Shown here piece after piece: positions 6,614 to 14,857 of a DNA stretch of 26,996 nt. Both the position numbers and the translations under genes were made by a program. Source of the DNA: a virus; IMG/VR virus record IMGVR_UViG_3300030104_001601, positions 1 to 26,996 of that record. The stretch is one strand, 5' to 3'. The notes under the pieces are model-generated. The model ran no database searches. It saw only the letters and a list, made by a program, of their open reading frames with translations, and was not told where the DNA came from. Position 1 is the first letter of the stretch. Each line of letters starts with the position of its first letter.

Positions 6614-6912
6614 TCTTCTTTCTTCTTGGTGTCAGGGTTTTTTTGATTAGCAGCTTTACTATTTGATGTAGTGAGGCCAAATGTAGCCAAGGCCCCAGTA
6701 AATACTGAAGCAACAAAAGTGATGTCGCCACCACTCTGTCCTTTTTTAATCATAGGCAAGTCAACGTAATTAAGAGTGATAATAAAACCACTCCAAACTA
6801 CAACTCCCAACCTTACGAAGGTGCCAAGAATTTGGATCTCATCTTCAGTGTTTTCCTTGACCTTAGCTAGGAAGTTTCTTGGACCTGTTTGCTTTTTGTC
6901 AGCTTGTTCCAT
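6610..6912 (-). CDS. Two-TM small membrane protein, holin-like (100 aa)
   Basis: Two hydrophobic segments are visible: about 33-50 (VRLGVVVWSGFIITLNYV) and 64-81 (ITFVASVFTGALATFGLT). Both termini are charged, and the C-terminus ends in KKKEE. This size and topology fit a class II-type holin, which would permeabilise the inner membrane at lysis, and the position after the tail fibre matches T7 gene 17.5. The first 46 bases overlap the preceding Pro-rich gene. No endolysin is visible nearby, so holin function is inferred from topology and place only. Confidence 0.75.
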   Translation of the reverse strand: MEQADKKQTGPRNFLAKVKENTEDEIQILGTFVRLGVVVWSGFIITLNYVDLPMIKKGQSGGDITFVASVFTGALATFGLTTSNSKAANQKNPDTKKKEE

Positions 6913-7322
6913 GCTTGCTTAAATACTGGCTTCGCGATCATTACGATGTACTTGAATAACGAAGTCGCAATTAAGGTGGCACCTACAGAAATAAAAGCTG
7001 TAGTAACCGCGGTCGTCATAATAATAGTAGAAGGCATTGGAACTTCTACTTCCGTAAATGGAACTTCTACTATTTGCGCCTCAGGTGGAAGGGGTGGAAG
7101 AGTCGGGGCAGTTGGTATTGGCTTAACTGCCTCTTTATCAGGTGCTTTGTCAGAGTCATTTATACCCTTAATCCCTGGTGGCGGCCTAAGCACGCTAGGA
7201 GGCACCACAAGGGGCTTGTAGTAGGGCAATTCTGCTCTTGGGACTGATAGCACAGGAGCAGGTAAACCAGGACCTTCAGGAAGGTTTATAAAGGGTAATT
7301 GGGGCGGATTAGCCCATTCCAT
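6867..7322 (-). CDS. Proline-rich protein with C-terminal membrane anchor (151 aa)
   Basis: Residues 1-90 are dominated by Pro (MEWANPPQLPFINLPEGPGL, VVPPSVLRPPPGIKGI, PTAPTLPPLPPEA). A hydrophobic segment at about 99-121 and a basic tail (KYIVMIAKPVFKQAWNKLTK) follow. This looks like an extended domain tethered to the membrane. I recognise the type from cyanophages, without known function. Its ATG overlaps the stop of the 53-aa gene by one base (TAATG). Spanning the periplasm or linking tail and membrane would suit a Pro-rich arm, but this is speculation. Confidence 0.8.
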   Translation of the reverse strand: MEWANPPQLPFINLPEGPGLPAPVLSVPRAELPYYKPLVVPPSVLRPPPGIKGINDSDKAPDKEAVKPIPTAPTLPPLPPEAQIVEVPFTEVEVPMPSTIIMTTAVTTAFISVGATLIATSLFKYIVMIAKPVFKQAWNKLTKSKQVQETS

Positions 7323-7483
7323 TACTTAGCGGGGAACAACCCGTTCCGTACAAATTCAACAGCTTTGTCGTCAATGTCGTTGTCGGTTGTTTCAGCAAGT
7401 TTTTCTAGCATTTCAACGATCAAACCTTTAACACGGTCTGACTGCAAGAATTGAAACAAAAGTGGGCGAATAAGAGTAATCAT
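7322..7483 (-). CDS. Small conserved cyanophage-type protein (53 aa)
   Basis: Translating from ATG 7483 gives MITLIRPLLFQFLQSDRVKG, then an amphipathic helix (LIVEMLEKLAET), an acidic turn (DNDIDDKAVEF) and VRNGLFPAK. The ORF overlaps the 498-aa gene by 4 bases (ATGA) and the Pro-rich gene by 1 base (TAATG), so it fills the gap exactly. I recognise the family from other cyanophages by its N-terminal IRPLLFQFL and C-terminal NGLFP signatures. Function unknown; the hydrophobic N-terminus suggests peripheral membrane contact. Confidence 0.8.
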   Translation of the reverse strand: MITLIRPLLFQFLQSDRVKGLIVEMLEKLAETTDNDIDDKAVEFVRNGLFPAK

Positions 7484-8976
7484 AGTGAAAGTAAGTCGTG
7501 ATCAATACGTATGGATTGAATAGTTGCGTCACCTTTACTTGGGTGAGTGCATCGAATAAGAAAGACAGGTTCGTTAGTAGCAGTATCGTAACGAATAAAA
7601 TAGGAATAGATATCATTTTCATCTGCCTCGGCAAAGTCCCCAGGCATTTCATGATCTCTTGACGTGTCTAGTTTATAGATTTTAAGAACTGAAGGTTTAT
7701 TGGTTGAAGAGTCTATACTAAAAATAGTAACGATATCACTAGTAATAGATATAAACTTGCCGCTACCAATACCAAGAACTTTATCTCCGTAAGAGGTGAC
7801 AGGAGTTTCACCCGGATACCCACTTGAATTCGATAAATTAAGTGCCGGTTCTTTTGGCGCAAATTTAGAAAGATTTAGATTGTTAGATGAAAGATCTGTA
7901 AATGCATAGTTTGCTGAGCCGCCTGTACCTAATGTCCCTTCATAGGAACCTTGAGAAATGATAGGAACACCGTTTGGTCCTAGGTAAAGAAGTCCAGGCT
8001 TAGCCAAGAGATCTTCATGTAACTCCAAGGTATTAAGAGATTCCCAAATATTTACGGAATAAGCACGTTCCCAATGTAATTGAACATTACTGTGAGCAGC
8101 AGTGCCCCTAGCCATTACATGGTGGGCATAATAACCAGATGAGTTATATGTAAACGGAACACTACAAATACTGTGAACACTGCCAAGGTCTACTGAAACA
8201 ACATCAGGCTGAGGGACATGATGAAAATTATGGAACATTTTATCAGAACTACCAGTAACAGTGACATCTGATTCGCTCCATGTACCTACAGTAGGACCAG
8301 CGTTTCTTGAACAGTCAAGTTTGTAAAAGCCTGGTTTACCGTTAGGGCCACCGACCCCAGCAACAACCATTGAATTATCTCCACCGAAATACCCTGTGTT
8401 ACCTGAAGAACCACCAACTGGCAGGCATCCGCATCTTGTGCCGTGACCAATAAAAAGTCCGCCTGAAGCCGCATCAGTTACAGTAGTACCCTCAAAGGCT
8501 TGGCCATTTGCTCCATTAACGTAACCGACAGTATATCCATAAGTTTGACCAGTACCAACCCAATCAGTTTTACCAGCCATGATAAAAGAACCATGGCGAG
8601 GTTCATAAATTAAACCTACATTTGGAATGTCAGGATCACTACTTGTACTAGTAGTCCATACGTCATTTAGACCGGTTCCACCAAGTGTTGTGTTGATAGC
8701 AATGCTGCCATCAGTACCGACACTAAAAGTACGAATACTGAAACCGGTCTCATTGTTGTTAGGATCAATCCAGACACCCCAACGCGCAAAGGTTAAACGA
8801 TCAGTAAGGTTATCGGATGCTTGTAAAAGCGCAGCCGGGAAATAACCAGAACCTAATGGAGAAAGAGATCTAGTTTTAGGTCCTAGATCAATTGTCTTTT
8901 GATCAACAATGGTTCCAATATAGTCAAGGCGTTCCCGCATAAAACGCGGATGGTTAGATAAATGTTTTAAGTTCAT
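7480..8976 (-). CDS. Putative tail fibre-associated or receptor-binding protein (498 aa)
   Basis: The gene follows the tail fibre gene by 3 bp. After a short helical head (MNLKHLSNHPRFMRERLDYI) the protein is Gly/Ser/Thr/Asn-rich and beta-prone throughout, with many short turn motifs (GGSSGNTGYFGGDN, LGTGGSANYAF) and no enzyme motif that I can see. A distal fibre subunit, a spike or a propeller-like receptor-binding protein fits both position and composition. T7 itself has a single fibre protein, so a second fibre component is an inference from context. No chaperone or cleavage motif is evident. Confidence 0.65.
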   Translation of the reverse strand: MNLKHLSNHPRFMRERLDYIGTIVDQKTIDLGPKTRSLSPLGSGYFPAALLQASDNLTDRLTFARWGVWIDPNNNETGFSIRTFSVGTDGSIAINTTLGGTGLNDVWTTSTSSDPDIPNVGLIYEPRHGSFIMAGKTDWVGTGQTYGYTVGYVNGANGQAFEGTTVTDAASGGLFIGHGTRCGCLPVGGSSGNTGYFGGDNSMVVAGVGGPNGKPGFYKLDCSRNAGPTVGTWSESDVTVTGSSDKMFHNFHHVPQPDVVSVDLGSVHSICSVPFTYNSSGYYAHHVMARGTAAHSNVQLHWERAYSVNIWESLNTLELHEDLLAKPGLLYLGPNGVPIISQGSYEGTLGTGGSANYAFTDLSSNNLNLSKFAPKEPALNLSNSSGYPGETPVTSYGDKVLGIGSGKFISITSDIVTIFSIDSSTNKPSVLKIYKLDTSRDHEMPGDFAEADENDIYSYFIRYDTATNEPVFLIRCTHPSKGDATIQSIRIDHDLLSL

Positions 8977-8979
8977 AAT

Positions 8980-10653
8980 TTAATAAATAATAAAACCGGG
9001 TTCGCCTGTACCATCTTCGTCAGTCCACAGCACCGTAACAACGGCATAATCAACATCTAAGACATAGTTGTTTGCAGATCCCATTATTTTTTCGCCACCA
9101 TTAGCGACAAGAGTCGCAGGATTGGTTGCCCAGGTGCCATAACGATCAATTAGCACAAATTCAAAGCCATCTTCGTAATTAGCATTAACAGTGGGAAGTA
9201 ATACATTTCTAGCTCCAGACCTAGTATCAACCCAATATCTCCTGTGTTCGTCAGCTTGACCACCACCAAGGTTTATAACTTCCCCTTTTCTGTAGTCAAT
9301 CTGATTATCAACATATATCGTGTTAGCAGCCTTACGGTTCTGTGAGTTGTCGAGCTGTGTTTTGAATTCTACAGAACTATCATTGTGAATAACCTGACCA
9401 AGATTACTTACAGAATATACCGGGAACGCATCCTCAAAGTGATCTTTAACCCATTCTGTTGTTGCAATGGAGTTATCATCTGTAGATACATTTTGTACAG
9501 TTCCACTAATAGTAGGTGTACCAGTAAATACAGGACTATCAGACCCAGCACTTACGTCTTTCCAGGTTGAATTGACATAACCTTCAAATACATCGAGGTC
9601 AGTGTTGTACCTTAAGAAACCCTCCGCTGGTGACGAAGGTCGTTGCGCAGTCGTTCCTGCAGGGATAACTGCAGCGACTTGTTCCTTAGAAATGTAGTTA
9701 TTGTCTGGATCAATATTGAAGTAACTAAGATAATTCCAATCAGTACCATCATATCTGACTCGAAGGGCAAGAGAGGAACTTCCAGTGAAAGTACCTGGAA
9801 TACCAGTAAAACCAGAAGTCCCAGAACTAATTCCTGTACTGTCAGTAATTTCGGCAGTGTCGTTGGTATTTGGAGTAAGACCATTTAAGGTCGCAAGATT
9901 AGCAACCAAGGTAAGGGGCAGAACAGCAGAGACAAGTGCTGCAGATTGAGTAGCAAGAGCAGCCGCAGACTGTGCAACATTAACTGCAGAAATAATATTA
10001 CCATTACCATCCGTAGCCGTAGAATTTAAAATGGCTGTATTGGATTGATTAATAGCATCAACTGCAAGGGTAATGGCTAAATAATAAGTTCCAGCAGGTT
10101 GGCCTGGTACTTGTATTCTTGAATTACTAAGTGCAAGGCCTGCATTGTAGTCAGCTTGATTAGATGTACTGACAGCAGTAGAAGCCTGACTGACAGCACT
10201 AGCTGCAGAGGTTGACGCGGCATTAGCAATATCAATAGCAGAATTAAAACCACCAGCACCGTCTGATTCTCTAGAGTTAGTTAAAGCTAGATCACCCTTT
10301 GTATTAGCAGACGCAACGTCGACAAGAGCCTGGTCAACTTTGTTTTCAGACTCTTGCGTAACAAAAAGGTTTTGAACGAAGTTATTATTCAGGTCTTCTG
10401 CTTTAATAGCTGAACCTGGAAAAAAGGTAGAATTGAGCTGGTCAATATTAGTATCACGGAAGATACGGACAGCTTCACCAGCTAGTGGGGGGAAAGAAAA
10501 AGAAATTTGTGTGGCATTATCAAAAGAGTATTCAGTTGTTTGCAGTACATCGTCAACAGTTACTTTGACATCAGACTGATCAATGTATTCAAATGTAATT
10601 GAGAAGGCAGTAGTCTGACCATCTCCTGTGTATGTATTTTGTGTAATTGCCAT
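8980..10653 (-). CDS. Tail fibre protein, T7 gp17-like N-terminus (557 aa)
   Basis: Residues 1-100 match the T7 tail fibre attachment domain pattern: YTGDGQTTAFSITFEY (8-23), VDDVLQT, IRIFRDTNI-like AVRIFRDTNIDQ (61-72) and the LNNNFVQNLF end (88-97). This is the part that binds the tail. An Ala/Ser/Asn-rich coiled-coil shaft follows, with degenerate repeats of the form ALxNSxxxDGxG near 122, 173 and 207. A RYNTDLDVFEGYVNSTW segment of the kind common in phage fibres comes next, then a beta-rich C-terminal region that should carry receptor specificity. It lies 7 bp after the largest internal virion protein, as in T7. Confidence 0.92.
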   Translation of the reverse strand: MAITQNTYTGDGQTTAFSITFEYIDQSDVKVTVDDVLQTTEYSFDNATQISFSFPPLAGEAVRIFRDTNIDQLNSTFFPGSAIKAEDLNNNFVQNLFVTQESENKVDQALVDVASANTKGDLALTNSRESDGAGGFNSAIDIANAASTSAASAVSQASTAVSTSNQADYNAGLALSNSRIQVPGQPAGTYYLAITLAVDAINQSNTAILNSTATDGNGNIISAVNVAQSAAALATQSAALVSAVLPLTLVANLATLNGLTPNTNDTAEITDSTGISSGTSGFTGIPGTFTGSSSLALRVRYDGTDWNYLSYFNIDPDNNYISKEQVAAVIPAGTTAQRPSSPAEGFLRYNTDLDVFEGYVNSTWKDVSAGSDSPVFTGTPTISGTVQNVSTDDNSIATTEWVKDHFEDAFPVYSVSNLGQVIHNDSSVEFKTQLDNSQNRKAANTIYVDNQIDYRKGEVINLGGGQADEHRRYWVDTRSGARNVLLPTVNANYEDGFEFVLIDRYGTWATNPATLVANGGEKIMGSANNYVLDVDYAVVTVLWTDEDGTGEPGFIIY

Positions 10654-10660
10654 TAGTCAA

Positions 10661-13600
10661 TTAGTAAAGACCTTCTTTTTTCATATCATCCATGAACTGC
10701 TTCGCACCTTCAAAATTATTATCCCTGATATATGCAGCTTCTGTCTGCCGAATATGTTGACGACGATCAATCTCGGAAAGCTGGGGAATACGAGCATATG
10801 CATGTTTGATGGCTTCATTTAGACCCGCATCTAGCATTCTATGCAAGTCAGCAAGGTCATCTGTAGTTACGTTCAGACCTTCATCTTGGCCTTCCCTAAA
10901 GCGATTCCTGAAAGCTGTACCGTCTCCCCATTGCTCCATTGCCTTGTCAAGAGTAGCTGCCCACATTGGTTGGAAAATAAGATTGCCTTCTGGATCTCTG
11001 GCATTGAGGATTGCAGCTTGTTCAATGTTGTCAAGCTTTTCACCATGACCGTTAGTAGCAAGCTGAGGAATAGCGTTGTATTCAATATTAGTTTGGAACT
11101 GTTTACGGGGCGAAATACTGCCGTTGCATTTCCAAGGTGTATAGGTGTTTCTCATTCTACAAATAATAGAGTCAGGGACACCAATAGGACCACCCTCAAT
11201 CCAATCAGGTTCAGAGGGGTTTGACGATTTCACGAAAGGAAGTCTGGCAGCAATCCGTGCTGATAAATCATTATTAAGCAAACGGACTTCTGGATCCAGC
11301 AATCTACCAAGTTCATTAAGTTGACTTGAGCCTTGAATAGTCGCAGAGGTTAAAAATGCGGAACTCCAACGGTTAATAGCGCCTTGATCTCCTCTAAAGA
11401 TATCAAAGAATGGTTCAACACCGGCCATCAAAGCCTTATCTTTGAATACCGCTGCGAATGAAAACCCCAAACGTTTGTATAATTCGCCTACATTATCTGA
11501 ACCTAAGACATCAAAGTTATCTCCAATGGTAGCAATCAGACTGAGTGTATTTGTAATTGGGCCAAGACCTTCATAGCTATACCACTTATCATCGATCCAT
11601 TTAAATGAATTACGTGGCCACTGATTTTTATCTCTAGTAGCCTGGACTTCACGATTGTAGTGTCCAGCACCTGTGAGTCTGTCATTCATAAAAAGACCAA
11701 CACCAGTACCAACAAGCGCCATACCAAGTGCCTGACGGCCCTTCATTTCGTAGAAGATCTCGTTGTATTTCATCTTTAACTGACTCTTATCAGATACATC
11801 AATACCTTTAGAAGTCAGCAACTGTTCAACATGCTCAGGATCCATTTGATTATATGGAAGCCTAAACTCATGCTTTAATTTCAGGAATTGACCAACAGCA
11901 GGAGTAGACGCTAACAAACCAGTAGGTGAATAAGACATTGACAACTGCAATTCGTTGATGGGCGTCTTAGTAAACAAAAGAAATGGTTTCAAGATGGGCA
12001 AACGTGCAACAAGCGCAGACACGGATTGGCTTAATTCTGTGTCTAAGTTCAGTGAAATTTCACCAGCAGCCCGTCTTACAGCTTCATCAGTAAGTACGCC
12101 GTCATCATCAAACATAAGTTTGCGAGCATCTTCAGCTAACTCATAAGCATTTTCTTTAGTAAATTCTTTTGTTCCATCAGCAGTAATCTTGTCAAATGCT
12201 CTGCCCTTTGCTTCAAAGTCAGCAATTACTGATTGCACGAATCCATCTAAAGCTTGCATGGATCTAGTACCAAAACGGGACCAGGGATGATTAGCAAGAT
12301 CATTCATTGTATTTACGTGCTCCATCAACATCTGAGGGCCAAATTCACCGCGAGAAGCAAATGCATCAGCTGTTGCATTAAGCAGTTCCATTTGCCTTGC
12401 GTTAAATTCAAGGGAGTCGTAAACATCATCACGAACAGGCACAACACCTGGATCAAGAGCTGATCGCTTCCAAATTTGGTTCATGTATGAAAGACTGCGT
12501 TTCATGGTGTCCCAGCTTTGTTCATACTGAAAAAATGCTCTTTGAAGAGCTGCCCCGTCTCCCGCAAGAAGTGCTGCGCCAAAGTGAGTAACTGGTTTTG
12601 TGACCAGTAATTGAGTGGCAGATGCACCAGCTTTTACAAGTGTCTGGCCTGAACTAAGGACAGAGTTGTAGATGTTGGCATAGAAAGCACGGTTAATGAC
12701 AGAAGGAATGTCAGGATCTAAATCAACAAAAGCTTTCGACCAAATTGAAGTAGATTTTTTCACATATTGATTCAGCTTGAACAAGCTATCGACATTACCG
12801 TCAGTAAGCTCATAGGCCATCATTAAAGGCCCAAGCATTTCAGGATTTGATTCGTTAATAGCTCTAATTCTTTCAACAGTATCAGCAGCATCTCTATTTA
12901 GCTTATCCAGCATAGATAAGGTTTTATTCGTCTCATTCTTGAGCTGCTTATCCATTTGCTTGGCATAGATTTTATCAGCTCTAAGTCGCATGCGTTCAGT
13001 TCTAGTCAAATTAAGCATGCTTAAGGAGCGGCCACGAATATATCTAGTTTGTGCCTGTGTAGACATCAAGAATTGAACACGTTCAAGGATTTGATCTTGT
13101 ACTCTCTGTAGAGAACCAGAACCTTCTGTAAGACGCATTCCTTGTGCCATATCACTGACCTGACCAGCAAACGAAGTCGAAATATATGCACGGGCTCTTG
13201 CTTCATCCATATTGATGAAGTCATCCATGTACCGACGAATGGTGTCCATGACACCGTGATACGCGTCAGAAGACAGTGAAGCTACTCCAGTATCAGCATC
13301 TATACCTTTCATCAACTCTCCGCCAGGCTCAAAGGCTCTACGGAGTTGTTGGATATCCATGCGGTAAAGACTGTTAGCAAGCTCTATACCATCCTCAAGG
13401 ATTTGCTCATGAGAGAAATATGTACCATCTACACCACGCCAGCCATATGCATCAGCATCACGAAGGGCTTGAGCAGCTGATTTGAGAACAGTGTCAGCTT
13501 CTTCAAAACCGGCATTCATAAATTTAATACCAGCGTCACTGACTACGCTGCCTAAACGTCCATTAACAGTTCCCGCATTATATCTAATACGTATTGAATC

Positions 13601-14857
13601 AATTGAAGCTCCAACAATACCTAAGTCATCAACTGATCTGATGCCAGACTCTTGATAACCGAATGTATCGTGATAACCAAAGATATGCTTAGTGGGTTCG
13701 TCTAAATCTGCAGAACCTGCGAAGGCTGCTACATCTTCCGGTGTGTCAAAATTATAGGACTTAGCAAGGTTGTAAGAACCAAGTTCGTCTAAAGCTTCCT
13801 CACGCTTAAGAGCTGATCTTATGAAAGCCTCCTCTGGATTGGCATCTATGACAATATTCTCGTCAAAGAAATTCGCACTTTTTTGACTTTCAGGAATAGG
13901 CCCGAAAGGCATTTCAGTTAGGTCACTGGCAGCCTTAGCACCAAAGAATTTAAATGCACCTGAGGTCAAATCAGTCAAGAACCCTAGATAGGTTCCTTCT
14001 AGAACATTCTTCCAGCGTTTCTGGTCAGGCGTATCTAAATCAGTAGTTGCAATAGAATTAGGAATCCACCCCATAGATCTAGGAAATCTTTCTTTTAAGA
14101 CACCAGCCAGATTGTCGTCTTCCTGATTTTGTGGGACTACATAATCAACAACTGCACCAGTACCTGCCATGAAAGAAGTTTCACCAGCCCACTTAGCAAA
14201 TGGAGTATTTAAAGCTTTGCCAACAATAGGTACATTCTTATATCTTGTAGCAGTAGCACCTAGACGAGCTGCACCAAGACCACCTATTGCAATATTAGGT
14301 AGGATGAGAGCAGATAAGTCCCGGCTTGTTTGTGCAACCTCATTTTCAAACTTGGGTAATGGTTTAGCTGTAATACCGGGAATTCTGTTGATGATTGGAG
14401 CCATAAAATCCCAGATACCAGCTAATGCATCAATATCTTTTTCCCAACCCTGTTGATCTAACTTATCCCAATCTAGAGCGCCGTCCTCGTTAACGAACTT
14501 GCTAGTAGTTACTGGGCGTAGAACTCCTTTGTCATCAATTCTATCCCAGTAAGGACCTTCATTAAGCTCACCTCTTTGATAGGCAGCTTCATCCCAACCT
14601 GACTTGTTGGAGCTTTGTGTCGTCTGTTGCTGTTGTACTTCAGCTTGACCTTGGTTTTGAGGAACTACAGTTTGTTGATCAGAAACAGGAGCAAGATTCT
14701 GGACTTCAGGAATAGTATTGTTTTCGACACCTGTGGTAGCAGCATTAAGTTCGTCGATGCGTTCCTGAAGGTCATTTTCCTGCTGTTTTATTCGTTCATC
14801 TCTTATGCGTTGTTCCTCTTCAGACAAAGGGGAGTCTGAATATGGAGAAAATGTCAT
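10661..14857 (-). CDS. Large internal virion / DNA-ejection protein (T7 gp16 position, 1398 aa)
   Basis: At 1398 aa it is close in length to T7 gp16 (1318 aa) and occupies the same place, between the gp15-like gene and the tail fibre. The first 90 residues are charged and Gln-rich. The body is largely helical with coiled-coil stretches, a LPILKPFLLFTKTPINELQL segment and a Gly-rich hydrophobic ALGMALVGTGVGLF in the C-terminal third. By analogy it is injected with the DNA and helps form the trans-envelope channel. No lytic transglycosylase motif is seen here, in contrast to T7 gp16. The start overlaps the previous gene by 4 bases. Confidence 0.88.
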   Translation of the reverse strand: MTFSPYSDSPLSEEEQRIRDERIKQQENDLQERIDELNAATTGVENNTIPEVQNLAPVSDQQTVVPQNQGQAEVQQQQTTQSSNKSGWDEAAYQRGELNEGPYWDRIDDKGVLRPVTTSKFVNEDGALDWDKLDQQGWEKDIDALAGIWDFMAPIINRIPGITAKPLPKFENEVAQTSRDLSALILPNIAIGGLGAARLGATATRYKNVPIVGKALNTPFAKWAGETSFMAGTGAVVDYVVPQNQEDDNLAGVLKERFPRSMGWIPNSIATTDLDTPDQKRWKNVLEGTYLGFLTDLTSGAFKFFGAKAASDLTEMPFGPIPESQKSANFFDENIVIDANPEEAFIRSALKREEALDELGSYNLAKSYNFDTPEDVAAFAGSADLDEPTKHIFGYHDTFGYQESGIRSVDDLGIVGASIDSIRIRYNAGTVNGRLGSVVSDAGIKFMNAGFEEADTVLKSAAQALRDADAYGWRGVDGTYFSHEQILEDGIELANSLYRMDIQQLRRAFEPGGELMKGIDADTGVASLSSDAYHGVMDTIRRYMDDFINMDEARARAYISTSFAGQVSDMAQGMRLTEGSGSLQRVQDQILERVQFLMSTQAQTRYIRGRSLSMLNLTRTERMRLRADKIYAKQMDKQLKNETNKTLSMLDKLNRDAADTVERIRAINESNPEMLGPLMMAYELTDGNVDSLFKLNQYVKKSTSIWSKAFVDLDPDIPSVINRAFYANIYNSVLSSGQTLVKAGASATQLLVTKPVTHFGAALLAGDGAALQRAFFQYEQSWDTMKRSLSYMNQIWKRSALDPGVVPVRDDVYDSLEFNARQMELLNATADAFASRGEFGPQMLMEHVNTMNDLANHPWSRFGTRSMQALDGFVQSVIADFEAKGRAFDKITADGTKEFTKENAYELAEDARKLMFDDDGVLTDEAVRRAAGEISLNLDTELSQSVSALVARLPILKPFLLFTKTPINELQLSMSYSPTGLLASTPAVGQFLKLKHEFRLPYNQMDPEHVEQLLTSKGIDVSDKSQLKMKYNEIFYEMKGRQALGMALVGTGVGLFMNDRLTGAGHYNREVQATRDKNQWPRNSFKWIDDKWYSYEGLGPITNTLSLIATIGDNFDVLGSDNVGELYKRLGFSFAAVFKDKALMAGVEPFFDIFRGDQGAINRWSSAFLTSATIQGSSQLNELGRLLDPEVRLLNNDLSARIAARLPFVKSSNPSEPDWIEGGPIGVPDSIICRMRNTYTPWKCNGSISPRKQFQTNIEYNAIPQLATNGHGEKLDNIEQAAILNARDPEGNLIFQPMWAATLDKAMEQWGDGTAFRNRFREGQDEGLNVTTDDLADLHRMLDAGLNEAIKHAYARIPQLSEIDRRQHIRQTEAAYIRDNNFEGAKQFMDDMKKEGLY

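Noticed and set aside
6889-7221. 110-aa plus-strand ORF opposite the Pro-rich gene
   Set aside because: Antisense shadow of low-complexity Pro/Val codons. Every supported gene in the window is on the minus strand and no promoter or ribosome site is visible.
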